Source of the DNA: Emiliania huxleyi CCMP1516
Taxonomy: Eukaryota; Haptophyta; Isochrysidales; Noelaerhabdaceae
Assembly: GCF_000372725.1 (NCBI RefSeq)
Contig: NW_005199770.1
Coordinates: forward strand, 2,025,048-2,089,047
Length of the DNA stretch: 64,000 nt
Reading direction: 5' to 3'
Made by a program: the position numbers and the translations under genes. Shown here in pieces: positions 19,154 through 28,824 of this stretch (position 1 is its first letter; each line of letters starts with the position of its first letter). The notes beneath the pieces are model-generated. The model was given only the letters and a program-made list of their open reading frames with translations, had not been told where the DNA came from and ran no database searches.

Positions 19154-20638
19154 TCAAACCTTGGCAGGGCGCCCACCGCGCCCGCTCTGCTCCTCGACCT
19201 TCTTGGGCAGCAGCTGGTTCGACAGGTCCTCTCCGTGGCCTAGGCAGCCACTCTCGCCCTTGCCCCAAGTGAAGACAGCGCCGTCTGCGGTGAGGGCAAT
19301 GCTGTGGTGGGCTCCAGCCGACACAGCGACGCCGCGCTCTTCCCCCAACGCCTCGACCTTCTTGGGCAGCAGCTGCTCCTGCCCGTCGCCGTGGCCCAGC
19401 TGGCCCTCGACCCCGCGGCCCGAGCTCCAGACGGTGCCGTCGGCGGTGACGGCGAGGCTGCAGTAGTCTGCTGCCGACACGGCGACGACGCGGTAGCCAG
19501 CCAAGCCCTCGATCTTCTTGGGCAGCCACTGCTGGTTCTGCTCGTCGCCGTGGCCCAGCTGTCCACATCCAGAGCCCCAGCTCCAGACAGCGCCGTCGGC
19601 GGAGAGAGCAAGGCTATGGAACCATCCAGCCGCGACAGCGAGGACGCGCTGGCCAGCCAAGGCCTCGATCTTCTTTGGCAGCAGCTGGCACGGAGCGGCG
19701 TGGCACGGGCCGTGGCCCAGCTGGGCGTAGCCTCCATCGCCCCAGCTCCAGACAGCGCCGTCGGCGGTGATGGCGATGCTGTGCGTGATCCCAGCCGACA
19801 CAGCGACGACGCGCTGGCCAGCAAAGGCCTCGATCTCCTTCGGCAGCAGCTGGTTCTGCCGGTCGCCGTGGCCCAACTGGCCTTGCCCTCCACAGCCCCA
19901 GCTCCAGACGGCGCCGTCGGCGGTGAGGGCGAGGTTGTGCCCGCCTCCAGCCGACACAGCGACGACACGCTGGTCAGCCAACGCCGCCACCTTCTTCGGC
20001 AGCAGCTGGCTCTGCCCGTCGCCGTGGCCCAAGCGACCAAAGGCTCCACAGCCCCAGCTCCAAACAGCGCCGTCAGCGGTTAGGGAGAGGCTGTGCGTGC
20101 CTCCCGCCGCCACGCTCACGGTGCACGCACCCAGCATCGACGGGAGGCGGGTCGGCGTGTTGAGCCGCAGCACGCCCTCGCCGTGCCCGAGCAGTCCTGG
20201 CGTCCAGCTCGCAGCCGATCCGCACGACGAGAGCCGCCCCTCGCCGTCAATGAAGAGGCTGTGAAGTTCGCCTGCCGCCACCCTCGCCGGCGGGTTGGAC
20301 TCGCGCAGCAGCGCCGAGTAGCACAGCCACCGCACGGCGCAGCTCTCGCCCTCTGGCTGCGCCGGCAGCTCGAAGCCGCGCTCTTGCGCCCACAAGCGGA
20401 TGCCCTCCTTCGCAAGCGAGGCGAAGAAGAGGAGGGAGACGGCCGCGACGCGAGCGATGTCGGCGGGGTCGCAGCGAGAGACGACGCGCACGAGGATGTC
20501 CGTGGGGAGGTCGAGGAGGGGGCAGTGCGCGGCGGCGGCGGCGGAGGCGAGGCGGCGCGAGCGGCGCCGTGGGGCAGTCATCGCGAGAAAAAGAATTTCC
20601 GCCCTCGAGAAGAGAGTGGGACGACCGCGAGGTGGCAT
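19154..20638 (-). CDS. F-box + RCC1-repeat protein, copy B
   Basis: Paralogue of the gene at 2621-4041 on the opposite strand. The ATG at 20638 gives MPPRGRPTLFSRAEILFLAM, and a second ATG at 20581 (MTAPRRRSRRLASA) aligns with copy A and is the likelier start. F-box-like LLDLPTDILVRVVSRCDPAD, spacer RLWAQERGFELP, then seven RCC1 repeats (HSLSLTADGAVWSWG, LGHGD). The last repeat matches copy A up to QLLPKKVE. The two tails then diverge completely (EQSGRGGRPAKV here, AWAQR in A), which marks the 3' edge of the duplicated unit. Intron-free. Upstream on its 5' side lie element E1 and a (GT)71 tract. Confidence 0.9.
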   Translation of the reverse strand: MPPRGRPTLFSRAEILFLAMTAPRRRSRRLASAAAAAHCPLLDLPTDILVRVVSRCDPADIARVAAVSLLFFASLAKEGIRLWAQERGFELPAQPEGESCAVRWLCYSALLRESNPPARVAAGELHSLFIDGEGRLSSCGSAASWTPGLLGHGEGVLRLNTPTRLPSMLGACTVSVAAGGTHSLSLTADGAVWSWGCGAFGRLGHGDGQSQLLPKKVAALADQRVVAVSAGGGHNLALTADGAVWSWGCGGQGQLGHGDRQNQLLPKEIEAFAGQRVVAVSAGITHSIAITADGAVWSWGDGGYAQLGHGPCHAAPCQLLPKKIEALAGQRVLAVAAGWFHSLALSADGAVWSWGSGCGQLGHGDEQNQQWLPKKIEGLAGYRVVAVSAADYCSLAVTADGTVWSSGRGVEGQLGHGDGQEQLLPKKVEALGEERGVAVSAGAHHSIALTADGAVFTWGKGESGCLGHGEDLSNQLLPKKVEEQSGRGGRPAKV

Positions 20639-21640
<1,002 letters not shown>

Positions 21641-21642
21641 GC

Positions 21643-21782
21643 CGCTATGTACCTTTTCGGGCAAACCATCGAGCTGTATGTCGATTTCGACTTGACGGCG
21701 GCATGGAGGCATGATGCCTCCATGCCGCCGTCAAGTTGGAGCCAGTCTGCGGCGACCACAGCGCTCAGAAAGGTACATAGCG
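21643..21782. repeat. Foldback element: 140-bp imperfect palindrome with perfect 23-bp core
   Basis: ACTTGACGGCGGCATGGAGG CAT at 21690-21712 is perfectly complementary to 21714-21736 with a 1-nt centre. The outer ends CGCTATGTACCTTT (21643) and AAAGGTACATAGCG (to 21782) also pair. Sequence between core and ends has diverged. This is a head-to-head inverted duplication or a hairpin element. Confidence 0.9.
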
Positions 21783-22058
21783 AGCTTTTCAGAGTCAAGC
21801 GATTGCGCGAAATCCCACACTGGTGGATTTTGGGGCGCTGTGGGCCCCCTAGCTCTAGCAAATACAGCCCCAGCTCGGCCCCCCAGCGCCAGGCGAACTG
21901 CGTGTTTACATTTTACATTAACTCCGCTCTATCCACGTGCACTCCCCTCCCCGCCCCATCCGCCGGCGCGCGCCGCATCTCGCCATCCATCTCTCTCCTT
22001 GCTACAGAAGCTACAGTGGACCGCTCGCGGTGCGCGCGCGGGCGGCAAGCCGCCCGCG
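21783..22058. other. Intergenic with second copy of the GCGCCAGGCGAACTGCG repeat
   Basis: 21886-21934 matches 16784-16834 in the same orientation. Nothing else recognised. Confidence 0.6.
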
Positions 22059-23258
22059 TCACGGGCCGCGGAAGCGGCCGCCCTCGCCGCCCGCCATCTC
22101 GGAGAGCCGCAGCCGCACTGCCCTAACCGGCGGCGGGGGCTCCTCCTCCCACGGCCGCTTCCCCTTCTCGCTCACGTCGCGCGCCGGCGGCGGCCAGAGG
22201 CGGCTGTCGGGGGGAGGCAGCCAGGGCGCCTTGCCCTTGCCGCCCACCGCGGCGCCGAGGCGGTCGTCGCCCAGCTTGAGCTTTTTATGCGCAGGCCCGA
22301 ACCCGAGCGCCGCGTGCTGCCGCTCCCCCAGCCCCGCGTGTCTCTCCGCCCCTCCTCCACCCCAGAGGTGGTTTTCCAGCTCGCTCGAGCGGCGTCTCAA
22401 GCCTGCCGAAGAGCGGCGGGAGCAGGGCGGTGAGGCGGCACGGCGGCGCGAGAGGGCGGCGAGGGGGGGGGGGGGGGGGATCGGCCTTCCGCGCGCGCGG
22501 GCGGCGGCGCGTGCGTCTCCGCGTGTGAGACCGGGGCTGTGTTGGTCGCAGAGCAAGGGGATGAGAGGGGAGAGGAGCGCGGCAGCGAGGACAGAGGTGG
22601 CAGCGGGGGAGAGAGGGTGGCAGGGAGGCGGCGCGGAGGGTCGCAAGGGCGGCGGCGCGGGAGAAGAGGGGCTAGGAAGCGGGGAGAAGAGAGCTACGGT
22701 GGCGGGCAGTGCTCTGCGCACCGCTCCCTGCGCGGAGCCGGTGGTCGAGCTTGGAGATGACGTCGGCGGTAGTGTGGCCCTGCGAGCGCAGGTGCGAGAT
22801 CTCCTGCTTGAGCAGCAGCGTCCGCGTCGCCTGCGCCGAGTTGAAGCCCGTCGCAGCCACAATATGCTCGAGCTCGGTCACGGTAGCGTCTGCGGTGGGG
22901 GACGCGCGGCAGCGAGGTGAGGTTGGGCGTCGCGGCGGCGGTGGGGGCGGGAGCGGGAGCATGGGAGCGGGGACGGCTCGCGGGGGCGAGCGCGCTGCGG
23001 GGCGGGGCGAAACTAGCTCGCGCGAAGGCGGCAATGTCTTGGCTGGGACGGATGGGGCGCGCCTGAGCTGCACGACGGCGCGGAGCCGTGCCGGTGCTGG
23101 ACGAGCTGGTCGAGGAGCTGGAGCGATGCTCGCGGGGCCTCGACGCCGCCGGCCACCAGAAGCTTCCTCTGCTGCCTCGCGGTCGCCCGGAACCGCTCCT
23201 TTGCGCGCCTTATCGCGGCCCGGTCCTGCTGCTTCTCTGACGGCTCTCCTCTGCCCAT
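22059..23258 (-). CDS. Unrecognised spliced gene
   Basis: Exon-like pieces on the minus strand: ATG 23258 gives MGRGEPSEKQQDRAAIRRAK, ERFRATARQQRKLLVAGGVE, SLQLLDQLVQ (basic, helical). An exon starting after ACCGCAG near 22892 gives DATVTELEHIVAATGFNSAQ, ATRTLLLKQEISHLRSQGHT TADVISKLDHRLR. A last exon (about 22390-22059) gives SSELENHLWGGGG, FGPAHKKLKLGDDRLGAAVG and SEMAGGEGGRFRGP before the stop. The charged helical N-terminus and mid-section could be a coiled-coil or DNA-contacting protein, but no family is recognised. A G-run (22466-22481) interrupts one intron. Confidence 0.4.
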
Positions 23259-23329
23259 AACGCGCGGCGCCTCGGCGTGCACGCCTGCGAAAGAGGCGGC
23301 GAGCGAGGGCGGTGTGAGTGGCGCGAGGG

Positions 23330-23784
23330 CAGCGCGCGCGAGGGAGGGCCGTGGCGCGCAGGGAGCAACCTCGCACAAACTCAGCGTAAGTCCCAGAGGC
23401 CGGCTAGCTTCGGCGTTGGTGAATAAAGAAAACATGGCGACGCCTCAAATGCGCGGGGTTGCGGCGCGATGCGGTTCGCCGTGCTCTGAGACTTGGAGAA
23501 GAAAACACGCTCTTGCATCGCTGGAGCACCCTGAAGCGCGCCCATCCAGAGCCCTTGAGTCGCGGCCCGCCTCTCTCCAGACACCTCTGCGCGCCCCTAG
23601 GCCTCCGAAGTTATGGCGCCGACGCTCGCACCGCCAATCAAGGCCGTCCGGCTGGTCACGCCGTACCCGCGGCCAAAGGCGGGGGACACCGACGTGCCCC
23701 TCTCCGACGTCCTCAAGCCGGGCAAGCCGGCGGTCCTCCACCTCTTCACCGGGTGAGGTGGGTGCTGGCCGTGCGCCGAGGCCA
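23330..23784 (+). repeat. Segmental duplication, copy 1 (partner 28376-28824)
   Basis: About 450 bp nearly identical to 28376-28824 in the same orientation, covering 5' flank and first exon of the thioredoxin-like gene. Differences are a few substitutions and a 2-bp length change before the ATG. Similarity stops abruptly at the sequence after GCCATG (23784). Confidence 0.95.
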
Positions 23785-23789
23785 TGTAG
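23613..23789 (+). pseudogene. Truncated copy of the thioredoxin-like gene, retaining the in-frame TGA
   Basis: ATG 23613 gives MAPTLAPPIKAVRLVTPYPR, then LSDVLKPGKPAVLHLFTG, an in-frame TGA (23754), then GGCWPCAEAM and a TAG at 23787 where the duplication ends. The full-length copy is at 28657. This copy lacks everything downstream of the redox motif, so it is a pseudogene. It joins directly to the 3' flank of the GT61 gene. Confidence 0.85.
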
Positions 23790-23911
23790 CAAATCTGATG
23801 CGCTATGTATAGCACGATTCAAAAAACACTTTACAAGTACAAGAGAGCAGAGAGCGGACAGAGAAAAAAGAGTAACACCAATGCGTCCAAAAACCTAAGA
23901 GCTTGAGCCGT

Positions 23912-24940
23912 TCAAGCAGGTGTATATGTGTCTGTTGCGCGCGCGAAAACGGAATCGTACGTTGCGTAGATGCGCGTGTCGTTGCCCGACGCGACATGTT
24001 CGAGGAAACGGGCGTACCCACGCATGTCGACCGTGCCAAAAATCGGGAAGGACGGCGGCTCATATTCGGCATAGCCGAGCCAACGGACGCCGGTCTTTGC
24101 GCCGCAGAGCTGCTTGTACCGATAAAAATCGGCGGCGCCGCGTTCATTTCGATAGGTTGCATGCAACTCGATCACCGTCGCGTCGTCTTGTAGGTACAGG
24201 CAGTTGGCCAACGACGCGCCATAGGCGGAGACCAGAATCTGCGTGTGCTGCAGCAACTTGAGCTGATCGAGAAAGAGCATCGAGGGGAAGATAACAGGCA
24301 CAAACGTCAGTCGCGGAAAGGCGCGAGCGAACGCGCTCTTCGTCGCGTTCATGACCGCTTCCTCGTTTGTGAGCCGACGGGATGTCGTGCAATCGCACCG
24401 TTGATTGAGCTCTCTTCGGGCTACGCGGAAACGGTCCGAGCACACGCAGTCCGTCGAACCGCGTCGCACAAACGTCACAAATCGATTTGAACTTTGTACA
24501 GGCAGATTGCGATAGGTTGCCTCTCGAAACTGCTTGCGGAAGGCACGATCAAAGTTGTAGGTTGTGTCTCGCATTGGCACGTCGAGCACGTGGGTGATGC
24601 CGTGCGTCCTCGCGCGTGCAAGCACCTCGTCGAAGGTGCCGTTCAAGGCGCTGAGCCACAACCAGTGCCGTGCCACGACCTTCCGAGAGCCCACAGCAAT
24701 TGCGAATTCGCGCAGGATCGGGAACGTCTGCTTCATCCGCGGCAGGTATATTGCTTTTGGCACCACGACGGAAAACTCGATGGAACGCACCCAGTGAAAA
24801 ACAGGGAACATGACGCAGTCAAACATATGGGCATAACTCGATGTGCATTCTTTGGACGGCTCATCGCCGCCCCAATTAAGACGCACTGCCACCAATTGAC
24901 GCGTTGAATTGATGGCGCCCGTCGGCACCAAGTTCTTCAT
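23912..24940 (-). CDS. GT61-family (DUF563) glycosyltransferase
   Basis: From ATG 24940, 342 residues. The C-terminal half has the family's hallmark order: FVPVIFPSMLFLDQLKLLQH, TQILVSAYGASLANCLYLQD, DATVIELHATY, i.e. Q-x-x-L...A-x-I-L-V-(S/G)-x-(H/Y)-G-A-x-L-x-N...P-x-(A/G)-x-V-I-E-L. The usual GxHGA histidine is Tyr (SAYGAS), which may affect activity. GT61 enzymes add xylose, arabinose or GlcNAc to glycans in the secretory pathway. An N-terminal signal anchor is not obvious from ATG 24940 and might be encoded upstream. Single exon as read; the stop lies at 23912. Confidence 0.75.
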   Translation of the reverse strand: MKNLVPTGAINSTRQLVAVRLNWGGDEPSKECTSSYAHMFDCVMFPVFHWVRSIEFSVVVPKAIYLPRMKQTFPILREFAIAVGSRKVVARHWLWLSALNGTFDEVLARARTHGITHVLDVPMRDTTYNFDRAFRKQFREATYRNLPVQSSNRFVTFVRRGSTDCVCSDRFRVARRELNQRCDCTTSRRLTNEEAVMNATKSAFARAFPRLTFVPVIFPSMLFLDQLKLLQHTQILVSAYGASLANCLYLQDDATVIELHATYRNERGAADFYRYKQLCGAKTGVRWLGYAEYEPPSFPIFGTVDMRGYARFLEHVASGNDTRIYATYDSVFARATDTYTPA

Positions 24941-25335
24941 ATGCCGCTCGCCACTGTGCACGCGATAAAACTGTGCTGGAATACCGAGGAACGGTTCACT
25001 CTACGATGCCCGTTCTGCGGTGAGCCAACGTCGCCAAGGATGTGCAGCCCGATGTGCATCGCCAAGATCGTAACTCGCCGCTCTGGCTGCAGTTCGCGTT
25101 GGTCGTTCGTCGGGAAGTCGAAGGCACAAAGTAGGGCCGGGGGGGGGGGGGAAAGAATTACCCTCCGGCCTCAAGCGCCTCTCCGAGGTGCAGCTGGAGC
25201 GGGGCGAGGCGGCCGAGGCAGCGGCGACTCTAGCGGCCGCCGCCGAGGCGGCACGCGACGCCGGCGCCTTCAAGCTGGGGATGAAGTGGGACATGGAGGC
25301 CGGTCGGCGTCACAAGAGGCGACGGCAGCGTTGCG
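24941..25335 (+). other. Short coding-like stretch, otherwise unassigned
   Basis: 25150-25310 reads PSGLKRLSEVQLERGEAAEA, AATLAAAAEAARDAGAFKLG MKWDMEA, an Ala-rich helical peptide that may be an exon. A G-run at 25138-25151 precedes it. It could belong to the same gene as the dioxygenase-like exon that follows, but the frames differ. Confidence 0.3.
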
Positions 25336-25770
25336 GGGGTCAGCCTGATCGTAACCTTGCCAGGGGCGGAGCGACAGCCGTCCCACTTGGACGCGAACGT
25401 CGAAGACGTCTACTCCGTGATCGTGCCCCTCAGCCAGAGGCGGCTTCACGTCGTATCGCGGCAAGAACCGATCGTGCTCGGGCCGGGCGACGCCCTCGTC
25501 TTCAAAGCGAACGAGCTGTGCCATGGCGGCGACGGCCTCGGACAGGGCGAAGACATGAGGTGCGCGCTCTTCTTCTACGTGGGACACGGCGTGACGGAGG
25601 ACGTCGTCGACCAAAGCTTCGAGTGCGAGTGGAAGGCCCCCCGGGCCGCTGCGGGTTTGGGAGTTATGCTTAGGCACAGCTTCGGCGATGGCAGCCCCTC
25701 TCTGGGGTGTTGCATAGGCGGGGAGTCTCCCCCGCTGGTCTCCTCCTTCCCATTTTTTCTTTTCTTTTGA
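25336..25770 (+). CDS. C-terminal exon of a Fe(II)/2-oxoglutarate-type dioxygenase-like protein
   Basis: The frame reads GVSLIVTLPGAERQPSHLDA, VYSVIVPLSQ, LGPGDALVFKANELCHGGDG, MRCALFFYVGHG and stops at 25768. The HxD pair (S-H-L-D) and a distal His in ELCHGG about 48 residues later, in a beta-rich PGDALVF context, match the facial triad of double-stranded beta-helix oxygenases. No start codon precedes it in frame, so 5' exons are missing or unrecognised. The tail after about residue 110 (G/S/F-rich) is probably untranslated or divergent. Confidence 0.5.
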   Translation, partial: GVSLIVTLPGAERQPSHLDANVEDVYSVIVPLSQRRLHVVSRQEPIVLGPGDALVFKANELCHGGDGLGQGEDMRCALFFYVGHGVTEDVVDQSFECEWKAPRAAAGLGVMLRHSFGDGSPSLGCCIGGESPPLVSSFPFFLFF

Positions 25771-26317
25771 GAGCAGGACGCCGGGTTTGTCTTGTATGTG
25801 CATGTCGGGCCTGGGTGTGTGTGAGGGGCAGAGGGGCGGGAGCGTGCAGGGCAGAGGCCCAACGTCGGGCGGCTTGTCGGGGTCAGGAGCATTCGAGGGG
25901 GGAACGAGGAGGGGAGAATGGGCGGTCGGCGTCGGGGTAGCAGGCTGCAGGGCGTACGGGGTAGCCGTCACTTTCCTGCCTCACAAGGGCGGGGCTGTCC
26001 CGGAAAGTGAGAAACGCCGGGCAGCGTGGCGCATTACTGAACCCTCCCATACGTGCTTGTGCTTCCCCCTTCGCTGTCCCATCTCCTCATCTCTTTCCCG
26101 CCTGGGCGGGGCGGTGGGCGGGCGCGCGGTGCGGCGCGGCGTGTGTGTGTGTGCGACTGCAACGAAGGACCGCTCGCAGAGGACCATTGGGTTTGTACTA
26201 TTAACAACGAAGGCGCTCTCAAAAAAAAAATATTAGAAAAAATAACCGCGAACGTGTTACGAGTAGCCGCGGTCGAGAGAGACGCGTGGTGCTCAAGCTG
26301 CCGCGCCGCCGACCCAC
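25771..26317. other. Intergenic upstream of the repeat protein; nothing recognised
   Basis: Contains A-run 26220-26232 and an AT-rich patch (TATTAGAAAAAATAA, 26231-26245) about 80 bp upstream of the next ATG, possibly promoter-related. No gene or repeat is supported. Confidence 0.5.
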
Positions 26318-27406
26318 ATGAATCATGCCGAGCGCTTGCCTACGAGGCAGCTCGCTGTGGGAATAGAGGCCGGTGACCCCGCGTCCGTGCGGCAGCTCGT
26401 CACGCGGCTGGTCTGGCTCGAAGATGCGGTGCAATCTCTGCAGAACGAGCTTGCAGAATTGCGTGCGTCGCAGCCCAAAGTGACTTGCTCTGGCAGCCCA
26501 GACGCTGCTGACGACAAGTGCAACGAGATGAAGGCGGCTGGCGAGGCGTGCGCCGTCGCAAAGCGTGCCGGTTGTGGCCTCACGTCAATTCGGAAGGCAG
26601 GATACACAGCAACCGAGGCGCGCGCGGCGGGGTTCACCCTTGCAGAAATGGAGGATGCGGGCTACGTTGAGGGCCTTATGGCAGCGGGATACACAGCACA
26701 GGAGGCGAAAGAGGCTGGGTATTCGAGCAGCGAGGCGAAGATTGCTGGCTTTGTCAACGGGTTGCAGCAGGCTGGGTATCAGCTGCCCGACGTCAAGGCG
26801 GCGGGCTACACGCTGGAGGAGATCAGGACGGCGGGCTACTCGTGCGGCGACGCCAAAGAAGTGGGCTACCCTCTGGAGGAGATCAAGGCGGCGGGCTACG
26901 TGGGGGGGCTCAAGGCGGCGGGCTACGCTGTGAACGACGCCAAAGAAGTTGGCTATACTCTAGAGGAGATCAGGACGGCTGGCTTCGTGGAGGGGCTCAA
27001 GGCGGCGGGCTACTCTGCGAGCGACGCCAAAGAAGCTGGCTATACGCTGAAGGAGATCAGGATGGCTGGCTACTCGTGCAGCGATGCCAAAGAACTTGGC
27101 CACACTCTGCAGGAGATCAAGCAGGCGGGCTACGTCAAGGGACTGAAGCAGGCGGGCCTAACGTGCGCCGAGGCGAAGCAGGCGGGCTACACGTGCGCCG
27201 AGGCGAAGCAGGCGGGCTACACGTGCGCCGAGGCGAAGCAGGCGGGCTACATGCCACTCGACTGCAAGCGGGCGGGCTTCTCCTTCAAGGATGCGTGTGC
27301 TGCTGGGCTCCGCTGGTCGTATATGGACAATGAAGATAAATGGAACAGCTTTGTGAACGGTTTGGAAGCCATGCCAGTCGACTGGGAAGGAAACAGAGTG
27401 TGGTAG
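26318..27406 (+). CDS. Decapeptide 'AGY'-repeat solenoid protein
   Basis: 362 residues from ATG 26318 to TAG 27404, one exon. After a short coiled-coil (VTRLVWLEDAVQSLQNELAE) the protein is almost entirely a 10-residue helical repeat of consensus (K/A)AAGYTxxEx, e.g. KEAGYSSSEAKIAGFVNGLQ QAGY. At 27157-27246 a 30-bp unit coding TCAEAKQAGY is repeated three times without change, showing ongoing expansion. The C-terminus (WSYMDNEDKWNSFVNGLEAM PVDW) is unique. Function unknown; such short helical solenoids usually act in binding. Codon use is GC-rich like its neighbours. Confidence 0.85.
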   Translation: MNHAERLPTRQLAVGIEAGDPASVRQLVTRLVWLEDAVQSLQNELAELRASQPKVTCSGSPDAADDKCNEMKAAGEACAVAKRAGCGLTSIRKAGYTATEARAAGFTLAEMEDAGYVEGLMAAGYTAQEAKEAGYSSSEAKIAGFVNGLQQAGYQLPDVKAAGYTLEEIRTAGYSCGDAKEVGYPLEEIKAAGYVGGLKAAGYAVNDAKEVGYTLEEIRTAGFVEGLKAAGYSASDAKEAGYTLKEIRMAGYSCSDAKELGHTLQEIKQAGYVKGLKQAGLTCAEAKQAGYTCAEAKQAGYTCAEAKQAGYMPLDCKRAGFSFKDACAAGLRWSYMDNEDKWNSFVNGLEAMPVDWEGNRVW

Positions 27407-28375
27407 AGGAGGCAGCAAGTGTGACGATCACGCCACACTGACGTTCTTGGTGTGCGTGGCCAGGACTGTCATGCGGTAGCAACAAGTATGAAGTAACCCA
27501 GAAAGACCGCCGCACACGCTCGACACTATTAGTTATCGCCGCACGTTGCGGATTGTGAGACTAAGCCCTCTACGACTCGACAAAGTGGCGCTGCAGCTGA
27601 GGGAGATCAGCAGCTTGTGAACAGTTTGATATCGTTGTGTGTGTGCGCACTCGGAGCGGGCCCCGAAGTCTGCAGACTTGACATATTTATATTGGCTATG
27701 TACTGTGTATCACGGTGAGGACCTCTGGTGAGGACCTCCCGTGAGGACCTCTCGCGAGCGTCTTTGGGTGCTTGGGTGGGGACGACGAGGAATGGGCGTG
27801 CGAGGACAACCCTGCTTGGGCGCGCCGCTCACTCGCCTTGGGGCAGCCATCATGGGCCGCTGAGCGCCTAACTCTCCGTCAGCCATAGCATTAGTGGGGT
27901 AGATTGTGTGCAGCCAAAGCCGGTAGCCGTTGATGGAATGGTTGACATACCACAAATAGCAATGGGTGGTTTGTGCGATACAATCACGAGCAATTGTTTT
28001 CTTTTTTAGCGTTCAGCTTCGCTGCAACTTCACGTCGGCGACGTGGTTTTTCTTTTTTCAGTTCGCTGCCACTTCCAGGTCGACGGCTGGCTCGCTTGGT
28101 CGACCGCTCCGACTGGCTCCGACGAATTTAGCCGCTCCACACGCTTTTGCGCTGCCGGCGAGGCATCCTGCACCAAGCGATGATCACGATCAAGGCCGTG
28201 GTGCCGCCCGCACGCAATGCCATGCTGTGCGCCTGCGCCACCGGGCATCCCTCTCCGTCGCTGCGCAATGGAGTCGGAACATGAGCGGTGGTAGCTTCGC
28301 CGCCGGACGCTGAGTCCACTCAGGCGCCAGACGACTCTTCCAGCGGTAGCCCAACCGGCAGCGTGAAGCGGGAGA
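27407..28375. other. Gene-free stretch
   Basis: No coding sequence is supported. A short tandem GTGAGGACCTC (three copies) lies at 27713-27754. T-rich tracts lie at 27997-28060. Nothing else seen. Confidence 0.5.
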
Positions 28376-28824
28376 CAGCGCGCGCGAGGGAGGGCCGTGG
28401 CGCGCAGGGAGCAACCTCGCACAAACTCAGCGTAAGTCCCAGAGGCCGGCTAGCTTCGGCGTTGGTGAATAAAGAAAACATGGCGCGCCCTCAAATGCGC
28501 GGGGTTGCGGCGCGATGCGGTTCGCCGTGCTCTGAGACTTGGAGAAGAAAACACGCTCTTGCATCGCTGGAGCACCCTGAAGCGCGCCCATCCAGAGCCC
28601 TTGAGTCGCGGCCCGCCTCTCTCCAGACACCTCTGCGCGCCCCTACCTCCGAAGTTATGGCGCCGACGCTCGCACCGCCAATCAAGGCCGTCCGGCTGGT
28701 CACGCCGTACCCGCGGCCAAAGGCGGGGGACACCGACGTGCCCCTCTCCGACGTCCTCAAGCCGGGCAAGCCGGCGGTCCTCCACCTCTTCACCGGGTGA
28801 GGCGGGTGCTGGCCGTGCGCCGAG
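28376..28824 (+). repeat. Segmental duplication, copy 2 (partner 23330-23784)
   Basis: Carries the 5' flank and first exon of the full-length thioredoxin-like/hemerythrin gene. Probably the parental copy, because the gene continues beyond it. Confidence 0.95.
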
